From Comamonas terrigena NBRC 13299 (GTDB lineage Bacteria > Pseudomonadota > Gammaproteobacteria > Burkholderiales > Burkholderiaceae_C): a stretch of DNA of 64,000 bases. The stretch is from positions 1,383,001-1,447,000 of the forward strand of contig NZ_AP019749.1 of assembly GCF_006740045.1 (NCBI RefSeq). The letters are read 5' to 3'. The notes below the pieces were generated by a model, which worked only from the letters and a program-made list of their open reading frames with translations, ran no database searches and was not told where the DNA came from. Position 1 is the first letter of the stretch; each line of letters opens with the position of its first letter. The position numbers and the translations under genes were made by a program. Positions 53,446 through 63,628 of this stretch are shown here, in pieces.

Positions 53446-54308
53446 TCAGGCCGCTTGCGCGGACGCAAGGGCCGGCCGCCCTGCAACTTCCGGTGCCGGG
53501 ATGGCACATGTATCTGTGTACACGCGCTGTGCCCCATCTTCCGGCACCCACAGGCGGCCGCCCAGTCCGTGTTCGGCTGCCAGCGCGTGCACCTGGGCGC
53601 GGGTGGTGGGACAGTGGTCCAGCGCTTCCAGGTGGTTGACCACCAACTGGCCGGGCCAGCAGGCCGCAGCCCGCACCATGTCGTGGGCATCCATCAGGAT
53701 CTCGCCACCCAGGTCAAAGCGGGCGCCGCCGGCGGGCAGTACGGCCGCACCGGGCTGCAGCCGCTGCAGGCAGTCACGCACGGCGGGGGTCGGCACGGTG
53801 TCGCCCGCCAGGTAAACGGACGGGTTGCCTGGCAGCTCCAGCAGGTAGCCGTGGCCGTGCTCCATCAACCGACCACCCAGCCCCGGCCGTGCACGCAGGG
53901 GACCGGGGTGATCTGCCCTCCCAGCGGCCAGGACTGGCGGCCGGGGCCTTCCAGTGCCACCGTCTGCAGCCCGCGCTGGCGCAGGTAGGCGGCATCGTGC
54001 GGCATGCAGAACACGGGAATCTGGCGTTCGCGCAAAAAGCGCTTGCCGGCGCGGTCCAGGTGGTCGAAGTGGCCGCGCTGGCAGTGGGTGATGAGGGCGT
54101 GGGTCACACGTTCCAGCACGGCTTCGGTGTTGTCTGGCAGCTCGGCGATGGGATTGCGCTGCCGGGCCTTGCCGGTGAGCCGCAGGTAGCGCAGCGCGGG
54201 CAGGGTGGCGCGGGGCGCCAGCATGGGGTCGACCAGCAGGCCGACGGGGCGGCCCTGGCTTTCGAACTCCAGAACGATGGTGGCATTGCGCAAGTGGGTG
54301 ATGAGCAT
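53446..54308 (-). pseudogene. Metallo-beta-lactamase-fold hydrolase, interrupted by a frameshift
   Basis: The reading frame from ATG 54308 gives 147 residues, MLITHLRNATIVLEF through THCQRGHFDHLD and CVHGRGWVVG, and stops at 53865. The rest of the same domain, from GLGGRLMEHGHGYLLELPG to the end at 53446 with YLAGDTVP and NHLEALDHC, is in another frame that overlaps near 53865-53890. Joining the two frames restores a complete MBL-fold hydrolase of about 285 residues (UlaG/L-ascorbate-6-phosphate-lactonase type). The divergent regulator next door is also broken. A sequencing error is possible because of short C-runs at the junction. Confidence 0.75.
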
Positions 54309-54399
54309 GGAAGACGCCTTGGCGGTGGGAACATGGGCGCATTGTTCCCAGGCACCAGGTGGCTGAAAATGGCAAGATTGGTCAATCTATTTGCCATTC

Positions 54400-55392
54400 A
54401 TGCCAAGCGCTGTGCCTCCGCCCGTTTCACCACCCAGGCCCACGCGCCTGGCCTTGCTGCTGTACCCTGGCTGTATGCCGGGTGGCCTGTTTGCCGTGGC
54501 CGACATGGTGCGCGCCGCCAACCTGCGCGCGCAGCGCACGCTGTACGAGCTGGTGTGGGCCGGGGTGGACCTGCAGCCGGTGCCGACCTGGCAGGGGCCG
54601 GGACTGTAGCCCGCGGTGACGCTGGCCGCGGCGGCCGCCGATGTGGTGCTGGTGCCCGGGTTGTGGCTGTCGTCCGCCAGCGACCTGCAGCGCCCCTTGC
54701 AGCAACTGACCCCGCTGGTGCGCGCCCTGCAGCAGTTGCCTGCTGCGACCCGGCTGTGGAGCTATTGCGCCGGCGTGGTGCCGGTGGCGGCCAGCGGGCG
54801 TTTGCACGGCGAGGCGGCCACCGCCACCTGGTGGCTGCGCGAGGCGCTGCACACCCACTTTCCCCGGGTGGACTGGCGCTTTGACGAGGCCGTGGTGCAA
54901 GGGCAGTCGGTGCTGACGGCGGCCGGAGCCCATGGCTATGTGCCGCTGATGCAGCAGGCCCTGGCCGCACAGCTGGCGCCGGCCGAACTGCGCGACCTGC
55001 AGAACCTGCTAATGGTGCCCCGGCCGGCAGCGGTGCATCCTCGGTTCGCGGGCCTGGAGCTGACGGCGCTGGCCGACGACAACCTGCGCCGCGCCTGGAT
55101 GCTGGTGCAGCGCACCGCCGCCGCCGAGCTGCGTCTGGCGGCATTGGCCCACACGCTGCATGTGTCACCACGCACCCTGGCACGCCGGGTGCGCGCGCAG
55201 ACCGGGCTGGCCGCCGCGCAGGGGATGCGGCACATCAAGCTGCGGCAGGTGGCCGATGCCCTGTGTGAAACCCGGCAACCGCTGAAGCGGATTGCCGAGG
55301 ACCTGGGCTTTGCCAGCGAGGCCAGTCTGATCCGCGCTTTCCGGCAGGTGACAGGCATGACGCCCATGGCATACCGCATCGCCCATGCCTGA
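54400..55392 (+). pseudogene. GlxA/AraC-type regulator with an in-frame amber codon
   Basis: One continuous frame of 331 codons is broken by TAG at codon 70 (54607-54609), after LQPVPTWQGPG. Before it lies the start of a DJ-1/PfpI-like domain (RLALLLYPGCMPGG); after it the domain continues (DVVLVPGLWL, YCAGVVPVAASG) and ends in an AraC helix-turn-helix pair (LAALAHTLHVSPRTLARRV and IAEDLGFASEASLIRAFRQVTGM). Intact it would be a GlxA-type activator, probably regulating the divergent MBL gene. A restart at the GTG of 54619 region could still make a protein without the first third. Confidence 0.78.
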
Positions 55393-55714
55393 GTGAAGGG
55401 CTGCGTGCTGGAGACAAAGGAACACCTCGGGCGCTAGGGTGCAGCCTGCCTGCAGCAGGTTGGTTAGGCAACGTTCTGAAACTCTATGAATGCGACCGCG
55501 GCGTACAGCCTCCTCCAAAGAGGAGGGGGCGGGCGGCATCTGCCATCGCTGCTGCCGTCGCCGCAGCAGTCGGGGCTGCCTTGTGCCCGAGCCGGGGCGC
55601 CGCGGCTCTTTTGATTAATGCATGCAGTGCAGTGGTGATCTGCATCTGCATGGATTGTGGCGCTGCATGTGCATGAATACCATGGCTTTTTTCATTCCAT
55701 TGAAGGAAACAGCC
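55393..55714. other. 322-base intergenic region with a hairpin and TGCAT-rich stretch
   Basis: CCTCCTC/GAGGAGG (55509-55526, loop CAAA) is a short stem without a T-run. From 55619 to 55677 the word TGCA or TGCAT recurs at least six times, upstream of the dehydrogenase gene. No gene is seen. Confidence 0.4.
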
Positions 55715-56689
55715 ATGGCCATTGCCATTCGTGTGCACAGCACCGGAGCCCCTGAAGTGATGCAGCTGGAGAGCATGGAGCTTGCAGCGCCCGGCCCGGG
55801 AGAAGTCTGTCTGGAGCAGACGTCCATCGGCGTCAATCCGCTGGATGTCAGCCAGCGCAAAGGGGCCGTGCCCATCCCACTGCCGTCCGGACTGGGGTTA
55901 GAAGGTGCGGGGCGGGTGACGGCGGTGGGGGCTGGGGTGTCCAGCGTGCAGGTCGGGGACAGGGTAGCCTACGCCACCGGCCCTTTGGGGGCCTATGCCA
56001 GTGCACGGCTGTTTCCGGCGGACCGGCTGGTGCGTCTGCCGGACACCCTCAGCAACGACGCCGCGGCAGCGGTGCTGTTCAAGGGCATCACGGCCCAGTA
56101 CCTGCTGAAGACCACCGGCCAGGTTCGCCCGGGCTCCACGGTGCTGGTCTATGGCGCCGCCGGGGCGCTGGGGCAGTTGCTGTGCGCCTGGGCCCGCCAT
56201 CTGGGGGCGCAGGTGCTGGGTGTGGTGTCCAAGCCGGCCAGCGTGGCGCGGGCCGAGGCCAGCGGCTGCCATGCCGTCTTTGTCTTTGACGCGCAGACCC
56301 TGGCGTCCCAGGTGGCGCAGGCCACGCAGGGGCGCAAGGTGGATGTGGTGTACGACCCCATTGGGCGGGACACGTTTGCCGCCTCGCTGGACTGCCTGCG
56401 TCCCCGCGGGCTGATGGTGTCGTTCGGGGCCACATCGGGGCTGCCGCCTGCCGTCGAGGTGGGCGTGCTCAATGCCAAGGGCTCGCTGTTCCTGACGCGG
56501 CCTTCCCTGGCGGCGCACACGGCGTCCGCCGAGGAATACCAGAGCCGGGCCCGGGACGTGCTGGACGCCGTGGCCAGCGGCATACTCACGCCGCAGATCT
56601 GGAAAAGTTACGCACTGGCCGATGCGGCCCTGGCGCATGCGGACCTGGAGCACGGGCGCTCCCAAGGCGCGATCATTCTCAACCCCTGA
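55715..56689 (+). CDS. Zinc-binding-dehydrogenase family quinone oxidoreductase
   Basis: 324 residues of the medium-chain dehydrogenase/reductase family. GEVCLEQTSIGVNPLDVSQRKG, GLGLEGAGRVTAVGAGV and the NADPH motif VLVYGAAGALGQLLCAWARHLG fit the zeta-crystallin/QOR branch, which lacks catalytic zinc. It reduces quinones or other carbonyl compounds with NADPH. AAGGA eight bases before ATG 55715 decides the start. A LysR gene follows 21 bases later and may regulate it. Confidence 0.91.
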   Translation: MAIAIRVHSTGAPEVMQLESMELAAPGPGEVCLEQTSIGVNPLDVSQRKGAVPIPLPSGLGLEGAGRVTAVGAGVSSVQVGDRVAYATGPLGAYASARLFPADRLVRLPDTLSNDAAAAVLFKGITAQYLLKTTGQVRPGSTVLVYGAAGALGQLLCAWARHLGAQVLGVVSKPASVARAEASGCHAVFVFDAQTLASQVAQATQGRKVDVVYDPIGRDTFAASLDCLRPRGLMVSFGATSGLPPAVEVGVLNAKGSLFLTRPSLAAHTASAEEYQSRARDVLDAVASGILTPQIWKSYALADAALAHADLEHGRSQGAIILNP

Positions 56690-56710
56690 TATTCACATTC
56701 AACGCACGCC

Positions 56711-57661
56711 ATGGAAATGCCCGACAGCCAGCACACGGATGAGCTCGCCACCCTGCTGGCGCTGTCGGAGCAGCACTCGTTTGCGGCCGCTGCCCGGGTG
56801 CTGGAGCGCCATCCGTCGGTCCTGTCCAAGCGGATCCAGGCGCTGGAGCGCAGGCTGGGCGTGCGCCTGGTCGAGCGCACCACACGCAGGCTGAGTCTCA
56901 CCCGCGAAGGCCTGCAATTGGTGGAAAAGGTGCGCCAGGCGGCCAACTGGATACGGGATGCCGAGCGGGAAGCGGCGCAAGGGGCCACCGAGGTGCGCGG
57001 ACGGCTGCGCCTGGCCCTGCCTGCCACCATGGGGCGGCGCTGGATCAGTCCCATGGTGGCCGGTTTTGCCCTGGCCTACCCGGAGGTGGTGCTGGAGGTG
57101 GAATACAGCGAGCGCATCGTGGATGTGGTGGGCGAGCGTTTCGATGCCGCCATCCGCATTGGCAATCTGCCCGACAGCGGCCTGGTGGCAACGCGGCTGT
57201 GCGACCAGTACCGGATCCTGTGCGCATCGGCCGCCTACCTGGCGCGGTGCCCGGCGCCCGCCAGTCCAGCGGATCTGGCCCGGCACAACTGCCTGGGCTA
57301 TACCGGCTTGCTGTCCTTTCCGGAATGGACCCTGGTGCAGGCCGACCGGCAAGGAGCTGCCCCGACCCGCCAGTCGCTGCGCGTCACCGGCTCCATGCGC
57401 AGCAATGACAACGAGGCGTTGCTGCATGCGGCGCTGCAGGGGGTGGGCATTGTTGCGGGCAGCGACTGGCATCTGCTGCCTGCCGTGCAGTCTGGGGCGC
57501 TGGTGCGTGTGCTGCCCGAGTGGACGCTGGGCGAGGCCGGTGGCATCTATCTGGTCCGCCCCTCAGGGCAGTACCAGACAGCGGCCTTGGCGGCGTTCAG
57601 GCAGTGGATCAGCGAGCGCTTTGCGGCCGTGCCCTGGCGCCGCCATGCCGGGGCGTCGTAA
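56711..57661 (+). CDS. LysR-family transcriptional regulator
   Basis: 316 residues: helix-turn-helix TLLALSEQHSFAAAARVLERHPSVLSKRIQALERRLGVRLVERTTRRLSLT, then the CrgA-like effector domain with GRLRLALPATMGRRWISPMVAGFALAYPEV, GERFDAAIRIGNLPDSGLVATRLC and CASAAYLAR. Codirectional and only 21 bases after the quinone reductase, suggesting an operon and possible autoregulation. Effector unknown. Confidence 0.93.
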   Translation: MEMPDSQHTDELATLLALSEQHSFAAAARVLERHPSVLSKRIQALERRLGVRLVERTTRRLSLTREGLQLVEKVRQAANWIRDAEREAAQGATEVRGRLRLALPATMGRRWISPMVAGFALAYPEVVLEVEYSERIVDVVGERFDAAIRIGNLPDSGLVATRLCDQYRILCASAAYLARCPAPASPADLARHNCLGYTGLLSFPEWTLVQADRQGAAPTRQSLRVTGSMRSNDNEALLHAALQGVGIVAGSDWHLLPAVQSGALVRVLPEWTLGEAGGIYLVRPSGQYQTAALAAFRQWISERFAAVPWRRHAGAS

Positions 57662-57710
57662 CCCGGCCGCAGGCCAAACTGTGGCTGCACACAGGCAGCC
57701 AACGTCAGCG

Positions 57711-58547
57711 TCAGCGGGCCAGGCGCCCAAAGAAGGCGTCCAGCGCATGGACTACGGTGGGCAGTTCCTCGGCCATGCGTTCGCGGTCCACCCAGTAGCC
57801 TTCACAGGCCACGGCAAAGAACTCGGCCGGGGCTTCGGCCCCGTAGGCATCCAGCCAGGGAGCCGGCTGGCCAAAGCGTTCATGGCGGATGACCAGATCG
57901 CGAAAGCGTTCGTAGGCATCACCCCAGACGGCGCTCCAGGCCTGGCGGGCGGCGCTGGCACTGGTATGGCCCATGAACCCCCGGGGCAAGGGCGGGCAGC
58001 CGTTGGCGTGGCCGTCGTGCATGTCCAGCTTGTGGGCGAATTCATGGATCACCACATTGGTGTGGCCGCCATGGGCGGCGTGGCCGGGCTGCACGGCGGC
58101 CCAGCTGAGCATGACGGGGCCGCCTTCCATGGCTTCGCCCATCAGCTCTTCCCGGTAGTGGTGTACCACACCCGCTTCGTCCACCACCTTGCGGCGGGCC
58201 ACCACGTCGTCCGCATGCACGACGATGCCGACAAAGTCGTCGTACCAGCGCAGGGCGTCAGCGGGTTCGCCGAAATACAGCAGCAGCACACAGGCCTGGG
58301 CGGCAATGGCCACGGCCATGGCGTCGGTGATGACCAGGCCATGGGCGCCGGAAAACTCCTTGCGCTGCAGGAAATGCGCCACCAGCTGTTGCAGGTGGGC
58401 GTCTTCGGCGGGCGTGAGGCGTTCCAGGAAGGGGTAGGTGGCGACGGTGGCCTGCCACAGTGCGGCCGGTACCGGTGCGGGAGGCAGTGCACCCGCGCGC
58501 ACGGCTGCGCGGCGGGCCCAGGTGGGGAGAACGCGCTGCCAGTCCAT
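57711..58547 (-). CDS. mtfA: M90-family zinc metallopeptidase MtfA
   Basis: 278 residues with the metallopeptidase motif HEFAHKLDMHDG (HExxH) near residue 170 and a second conserved block DAYGAEAPAEFFAVACEGYWVD carrying the third ligand. MtfA of E. coli binds the repressor Mlc and has aminopeptidase activity, affecting glucose uptake. In this organism the Mlc link is not evident. It sits eight bases downstream of lpxH on the same strand, so the two are probably cotranscribed. Confidence 0.9.
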   Translation of the reverse strand: MDWQRVLPTWARRAAVRAGALPPAPVPAALWQATVATYPFLERLTPAEDAHLQQLVAHFLQRKEFSGAHGLVITDAMAVAIAAQACVLLLYFGEPADALRWYDDFVGIVVHADDVVARRKVVDEAGVVHHYREELMGEAMEGGPVMLSWAAVQPGHAAHGGHTNVVIHEFAHKLDMHDGHANGCPPLPRGFMGHTSASAARQAWSAVWGDAYERFRDLVIRHERFGQPAPWLDAYGAEAPAEFFAVACEGYWVDRERMAEELPTVVHALDAFFGRLAR

Positions 58548-58555
58548 GCAATGCC

Positions 58556-59356
58556 TCAGCCGGCGCAGGCCGCCTGCGGAGACAGGCGCTGCCAGCCGGC
58601 GGGGGTCAGGCGCAGCACTTCGCTGCGCTGGGTGTCGGCATCGATGTGCCAGTCGCTGGTGACAATGCGCCAGCGGTGGCCGTCCAGCGCATGGTCGGCA
58701 GGCTGGTGGGTGTGGCCGTGTACCAGCCAGTGGGCCTGGGCGGCATCCATCCAGGTGGCGGTCATCTGCGCATCGGTGTCGGCGTAGGGGGCACCGGCCT
58801 GCTTGCGTTGTTCGCTTTCCGTGCGGGCGGATTTGCCGATGGCACGGCGCACGGCCAGCGGCTGGGCCAGCACCTGCTGCTGCCAGGCGGCAGAGCGCGA
58901 CAGGGTGCGGAACTGCTGGTATTCCACATCGTCCAGGCACAGCGCATCGCCATGGCTGAGCAGGATGCGGCGCTCGCCCCAGACCAGCACGGTAGGGTCG
59001 GCCAGGGCGGTCATGCCGGTGCGCTGCATCAGCAGATCGCCGGCCAGAAAGTCGCGGTTGCCGACCATGAAAAACAGCGGCCGCTGTGCGGCGGCTTGTT
59101 GCAGGATTGCGGCGCATTCGGCCTCAAAGCTGCCCGGCTCATCCAGCGCGTCGTCGCCCACCCAGACTTCAAACAGGTCGCCCAGCAGGAACACGGCATC
59201 GGCGGGGGTGTGCGCCAGATAGTCGCGCCAGGCCTGCACGGTCTGCGGCTCCGAGGGCTGCAGGTGCAGGTCCGAAATGACATCGACCGTGCGCCAGGTG
59301 GGCGCAGCCTGCAGCTGCGCCACCGGGGGCACGGTCGTACGGGGATCTGAACTCAC
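58556..59356 (-). CDS. lpxH: UDP-2,3-diacylglucosamine diphosphatase
   Basis: LpxH hydrolyses UDP-2,3-diacylglucosamine to lipid X in lipid A synthesis. Calcineurin-type metal motifs are all visible: SDLHL, GDLFEVWVGDD, GNRDF, LLSHGDALCLDD and HGHTHQP. From GTG 59356 the protein has 266 residues, including about 25 extra at the N-terminus; the exact start is uncertain because the frame is open to 59464 and no ATG is suitably placed. mtfA follows. Confidence 0.92.
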   Translation of the reverse strand: MSSDPRTTVPPVAQLQAAPTWRTVDVISDLHLQPSEPQTVQAWRDYLAHTPADAVFLLGDLFEVWVGDDALDEPGSFEAECAAILQQAAAQRPLFFMVGNRDFLAGDLLMQRTGMTALADPTVLVWGERRILLSHGDALCLDDVEYQQFRTLSRSAAWQQQVLAQPLAVRRAIGKSARTESEQRKQAGAPYADTDAQMTATWMDAAQAHWLVHGHTHQPADHALDGHRWRIVTSDWHIDADTQRSEVLRLTPAGWQRLSPQAACAG

Positions 59357-59494
59357 TCGAAGAATCAGTGATTCCGGCCGCTGCGCGCCAGCCTGTGCAG
59401 CTGGCGGAGCCCATGTGCGCGGCAGCCCGCAAGGGCCGTCCCGCAGCACGGGCTGTCCTCCCATGGAGGTAAGCCGCGCAGCGGCCCAGGGGGA

Positions 59495-60022
59495 TCAGAG
59501 GGCCACGGCCTTGTCGATCACCACGGCGTCAAAAGGCACGTCGTCGTGGAAGCCCTTGCGGGTGGTGCGCACCTTCTTGATGGCGTCGATCACGTCTTCG
59601 CCCTTGACCACCTTGCCGAACACGGCATAGCCCCAGCCTTGGCCGGTGGGGGCGGTGTGGTTCAGGAAGCTGTTGTCCACGGTGTTGATGAAGAACTGGG
59701 CCGTGGCGCTGTGCGGATCGCTGGTACGGGCCATAGCGATGGTGTACTTGTCGTTCTTCAGGCCGTTCTTGGCTTCGTTCTCGATGGGTGCCGCGGTTTC
59801 CTTTTGCTTCATGTCAGCCGCAAAGCCGCCGCCCTGGATCATGAAGTTCTTGATCACGCGGTGAAAGATCGTGCCGTTGTAGAAGCCTTGGTTCACGTAG
59901 TTCAGGAAGTTTTCCGTGGACTTGGGGGCGTTCACTGCGTCCAGTTCCAGCGTGATCACGCCGGGGGTGGCGGTGTCGGCCACGTTGATGGTGATGTGCA
60001 GTTCGACTTGTGGGTTGCTCAT
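59495..60022 (-). CDS. ppiB: Cytosolic cyclophilin-type peptidyl-prolyl isomerase
   Basis: 175 residues without a signal peptide. Cyclophilin motifs include [25 protein letters not shown], where the catalytic arginine is in FHRV, and [17 protein letters not shown] and [21 protein letters not shown]. It catalyses proline isomerisation in the cytosol. It follows the exported paralogue (60074-60658) by 51 bases. Confidence 0.94.
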   Translation of the reverse strand: MSNPQVELHITINVADTATPGVITLELDAVNAPKSTENFLNYVNQGFYNGTIFHRVIKNFMIQGGGFAADMKQKETAAPIENEAKNGLKNDKYTIAMARTSDPHSATAQFFINTVDNSFLNHTAPTGQGWGYAVFGKVVKGEDVIDAIKKVRTTRKGFHDDVPFDAVVIDKAVAL

Positions 60023-60073
60023 GGCGTGTCCAATCTTGAATCTAAAGGGGGTGAGGGGGGATGCCGGTGCGGG

Positions 60074-60658
60074 TCAGCGCAGCACGGTGGCCGAGGTGAT
60101 GGTGACCGGCGTGGTGGGCACATTCTGGTGCATGCCACGGGTGCCCGTAATCACCGTGCGGATTTTCTCCACGGTCTCGGTGCCTTCGACCACCTTGCCG
60201 AACACGGCATAGCCGTAGCCATCGGGCTTGGGGGCATTGAGCGAGTCGTTGTTGGCGACGTTGATGAAGAACTGCGCCGTGGCCGAGTTGGGGTTGCCGG
60301 TACGGGCCATGGCGATGGTGTACTTGTCGTTCTTCAGGCCGTTCTTGGCTTCCAGCGGGATGGGCGCACGCGTGGTTTTCTGCTGCATGTCGGCGGTAAA
60401 GCCGCCGCCCTGGATCATGAAGCCGTCGATCACGCGGTGAAAGATGGTGCCGTCGTAGTGCTTGTCGTTCACGTACAGCAGGAAGTTCTCCACTGTCTTG
60501 GGGGCGGCGCCGGGGTTCAGTTCCAGCACGATATCGCCCAGGCTGGTAGCCAGCTTGACACGGGGAGGGCCGTTCTGCGCCCAGGTGGGCGCAGCAAAAA
60601 TGCCCGCTGTCAGTACAGATGCAGCAAGCGTGAGAGCGACTTTTCTACGGGAAAACAT
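60074..60658 (-). CDS. ppiA: Exported cyclophilin-type peptidyl-prolyl isomerase
   Basis: 194 residues. An N-terminal signal (FSRRKVALTLAASVLTAGIF, cleavage near TWA) precedes a cyclophilin domain with [28 protein letters not shown] and [18 protein letters not shown]. It acts in the periplasm, complementing the cytosolic paralogue encoded next. GGAG lies eight bases before ATG 60658, which is preferred over the ATG at 60679. The genes TPR-ppiA-ppiB-lpxH run together. Confidence 0.94.
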   Translation of the reverse strand: MFSRRKVALTLAASVLTAGIFAAPTWAQNGPPRVKLATSLGDIVLELNPGAAPKTVENFLLYVNDKHYDGTIFHRVIDGFMIQGGGFTADMQQKTTRAPIPLEAKNGLKNDKYTIAMARTGNPNSATAQFFINVANNDSLNAPKPDGYGYAVFGKVVEGTETVEKIRTVITGTRGMHQNVPTTPVTITSATVLR

Positions 60659-60798
60659 GGGAATGCTCCGAAAAGGCAAACAAACGAAAAAAGCAGGGAG
60701 TCTGCCAGCAGGGGCACGCAGCGCACGGGGCGCCGGCCAGCCACCGGTGCTGGTGGTGTTCAGTCAGTTGGGGGCGGTTGTCCGCCCGCCAAGGGGTA

Positions 60799-61329
60799 TC
60801 ACTTGGCTGCGGGCTGCAGCACACCGCCCAGTGTGGACAGTTTGAGCTTGAGAGGGGCGTTGTTGCCGCTCAGTTGCAGCGAACGGGTGTAGGACTGCTG
60901 CGCCAGGCGGGTGTAGATATCACCCAGGTTCTCGTGCGCCACCGCATAGTTCGGGTTGTTGCGCACGGCCATCTCCAGCGCGTTGCGGGCCTGGTCCAGG
61001 CGGTTCTGGCCGGCATAGATCACAGCCAGGTTGTTATAGGGCTCGGGTAGCTCGGGATATTCCTCGGTCAGCAGCGTGAAGGTGGCGATCGCCTCTTCGG
61101 TCTGGCCGGCCGCGACCTGGGCCGTGCCCTTCAGAAAGCGCATCTGCGGATCGCGCTGGTTGCTGGCCAGGTACTGGTCGGCCTTGGCAATGGCGTCGGC
61201 GGTCTTGCCGGCGCGCACCAGCTTGGCGACATCGCTGTAGTCGTCAGCCTGGGCCGCGCCGCCTGCCGCCAGCAAGGCGGCCACAGCCAAGGCGCGCAGG
61301 GCAGAGGAGGGAGAGCGGCGCATGAACAT
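60799..61329 (-). CDS. Exported tetratricopeptide-repeat protein
   Basis: 176 residues. A signal peptide (ALRALAVAALLAAGGAAQA) is followed by about four TPR helix pairs: DVAKLVRAGKTADAIAKADQYLASN, FLKGTAQVAAGQTEEAIATFT, PYNNLAVIYAGQNRLDQARNALE and AVAHENLGDIYTRLA. TPRs mediate protein contacts; partners are unknown, though a periplasmic assembly role near the exported isomerase is plausible. It diverges from cysS; an ORF extending to 63684 is a shadow. Confidence 0.86.
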   Translation of the reverse strand: MFMRRSPSSALRALAVAALLAAGGAAQADDYSDVAKLVRAGKTADAIAKADQYLASNQRDPQMRFLKGTAQVAAGQTEEAIATFTLLTEEYPELPEPYNNLAVIYAGQNRLDQARNALEMAVRNNPNYAVAHENLGDIYTRLAQQSYTRSLQLSGNNAPLKLKLSTLGGVLQPAAK

Positions 61330-61524
61330 GGAGTAGGTGCTTTCGAGGAGATGGGGGCACCCCCGCACGGGGGGCTTTATACTGCGACGCATTGTAGCTG
61401 AGGGGTGTCGGGCCGCTGTGCGCAGCAAAGGCCGCCAGGGCACCCCTTTTGCGCTGCTGGGAATGTGCGGCCGGACCGTCCTGCCGCTTTCTCCCCTCCC
61501 TCTGTGATTGAGACACACCTCCCG

Positions 61525-62904
61525 ATGAGTTTGCGTATCTACAACACGCTGTCGCGTGCACTGCAAGCGTTTTCGCCGATCGAGCCTGGCCATGTCCGCA
61601 TGTACGTGTGCGGCATGACCGTATACGACCTCTGCCACCTGGGCCATGCGCGCTCCATGGTGGCGTTCGACGTGGTCCAGCGCTGGCTGCGTGCCAGCGG
61701 CTACCGCGTGACCTATGTGCGCAACATCACCGACATCGATGACAAGATCATCAAGCGTGCGGTGGAAAACGGCGAAACCATCCGCAGCCTGACGGACCGC
61801 ATGATCGCGGCCCTGCACCAGGACGCCGATGCGCTGGGCATTGCCCGCCCCGACCACGAACCCCGCGCCACCGACTATGTGCCGCAGATGCTGGGCATGA
61901 TCGGTACGCTGCAGCAAAAGGGCCTGGCCTACCAGGCCGGCAATGGCGATGTGAACTACGCCGTGCGCAAGTTCCCAGGCTACGGCAAGCTGTCCGGCAA
62001 GTCGCTGGACGAGCTGAATGCGGGCGAGCGTGTGGCCGTGCAGGATGGCAAGCACGATCCGCTGGACTTTGTGCTGTGGAAGTCCTCCAAGCCTGAAGAG
62101 CCGGCCGATGTGAAATGGCCCAGCCCGTTTGGCGAAGGCCGCCCCGGCTGGCATATCGAATGCTCGGCCATGGGCTGCGCGCTGCTGGGCGAGAGCTTTG
62201 ACATCCATGGTGGCGGTGCGGACCTGCAGTTCCCCCACCATGAGAACGAGATTGCCCAGAGCGAAGGCGCCACCGGCAAGCCGCTGGCCTCGACCTGGAT
62301 GCACAACGGCTTCATCAATGTGGACAACGAGAAGATGTCCAAGTCGCTGGGCAATTTCTTCACCATCCGCGATGTGCTCAAGGAATACGACGCCGAAACC
62401 GTGCGTTTCTTCGTCGTGCGCAGCCACTACCGCAGCCCGCTGAACTACAGCGATGTGCATCTGGACGATGCCCGCAGCGCCCTCAAGCGCCTGTACACGG
62501 CACTGAGTCTGGTGGCTGCGGCGCCGGTGCAGATCGACTGGAGTAACACCCATGCTGCGCGCTTTCAGGCCGCCATGGACGAGGACTTCGGCACCCCCGA
62601 AGCGGTGGCCGTGCTGTTCGAGCTGGCCGCCGAGGTCAATCGCAGCAAGTCGCCGGAAGTGGCCGGTCTGCTGAAGGCGCTGGGCGGTGTGCTGGGCCTG
62701 CTGCAGGACGATCCGCAGAAATTCCTGCAGGCCGGCACCGAAGGGGTGGACGCGGCCGCCGTTGAGGCGCAGATCGCCGCGCGTGCTGCCGCCAAGGCCG
62801 ACAAGAACTGGGCCGAGGCCGACCGCATCCGCAAGGCACTGCTGGAGCAGGGCATCGTGCTCAAGGACTCCGCAGCGGGCACCACCTGGGAGGCCGCCCA
62901 GTAA
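61525..62904 (+). CDS. cysS: Cysteine--tRNA ligase
   Basis: Class I synthetase for tRNA-Cys, 459 residues. The HIGH motif is HLGH in [19 protein letters not shown], the zinc-binding region includes [15 protein letters not shown] and [14 protein letters not shown], and KMSKS is in [18 protein letters not shown]. Divergent from the TPR gene and followed 18 bases later by a DNA glycosylase gene, as often seen in Comamonadaceae (cysS-glycosylase-accA). Confidence 0.97.
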   Translation: MSLRIYNTLSRALQAFSPIEPGHVRMYVCGMTVYDLCHLGHARSMVAFDVVQRWLRASGYRVTYVRNITDIDDKIIKRAVENGETIRSLTDRMIAALHQDADALGIARPDHEPRATDYVPQMLGMIGTLQQKGLAYQAGNGDVNYAVRKFPGYGKLSGKSLDELNAGERVAVQDGKHDPLDFVLWKSSKPEEPADVKWPSPFGEGRPGWHIECSAMGCALLGESFDIHGGGADLQFPHHENEIAQSEGATGKPLASTWMHNGFINVDNEKMSKSLGNFFTIRDVLKEYDAETVRFFVVRSHYRSPLNYSDVHLDDARSALKRLYTALSLVAAAPVQIDWSNTHAARFQAAMDEDFGTPEAVAVLFELAAEVNRSKSPEVAGLLKALGGVLGLLQDDPQKFLQAGTEGVDAAAVEAQIAARAAAKADKNWAEADRIRKALLEQGIVLKDSAAGTTWEAAQ

Positions 62905-62922
62905 GGGCGCAGGACAACTCCC

Positions 62923-63582
62923 ATGGCTCCCTCTCCGAAAGAACTGCCCGTGCCGCCGCAGCATGCTGCGGCCTACTGGGCAGAGGCGTGCAAGCACCTG
63001 GTCAAGAAAGACCGGGTGCTGCGCCGCCTGATCCCCCAATACCCCGGTGAAGCGCTGATGGCGCACGGCGACGCGTTCGTGACGCTGGCGCGCTCCATCG
63101 TGGGCCAGCAGGTGGCGGCCAAGTCGGCCTCTGCCCAATGGAAAAAACTGCTGGCGCTGCTGCCCGAAGGGCTCACGCCCGCCCAGCTGCTGCGCCTGAA
63201 GGTGGACGACATGCGCGTCGCCGGTCTGTCTGCCCGCAAGGTGGACTATCTGGTGGACCTGGCCGTGCACTTCACCGAAGACCGCCTGCATGTGGACGCC
63301 TGGGGCGAGATGGATGACGAATCCATCATTGCCGAGCTGACCGCCATCCGTGGCATCGGCCGCTGGACGGCCGAGATGTTCCTGATGTTCTACCTGCTGC
63401 GTCCGAATGTGCTGCCGCTGGACGACGCCGGCCTGCTCAAGGGCATCAGCGAGAACTATTTCTCGGGCGAAGCCGTCAGCCGCAGCGATGTCCGTGAAGT
63501 CGCTGAGGCCTGGAAACCCTGGTGCAGCGTGGCAACTTGGTATATTTGGCGCTCGCTCGACCCGCAGCCTGTGACCTATTGA
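62923..63582 (+). CDS. alkA: DNA-3-methyladenine glycosylase, HhH-GPD type
   Basis: 219 residues of the endonuclease-III-like superfamily. The helix-hairpin-helix is [15 protein letters not shown] and the catalytic aspartate follows in VLPLDDAGL, the usual 18-20 residues downstream. The QQVAAKSA segment binds DNA. It removes alkylated bases. Shorter than E. coli AlkA, lacking its N-terminal domain, so closest to AlkA-like/MpgII forms. accA follows 46 bases later. Confidence 0.88.
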   Translation: MAPSPKELPVPPQHAAAYWAEACKHLVKKDRVLRRLIPQYPGEALMAHGDAFVTLARSIVGQQVAAKSASAQWKKLLALLPEGLTPAQLLRLKVDDMRVAGLSARKVDYLVDLAVHFTEDRLHVDAWGEMDDESIIAELTAIRGIGRWTAEMFLMFYLLRPNVLPLDDAGLLKGISENYFSGEAVSRSDVREVAEAWKPWCSVATWYIWRSLDPQPVTY

Positions 63583-63628
63583 TACGTTCCATAGGCCCCT
63601 TGGCGTGGCCGGGACAAGGAGAATAATT

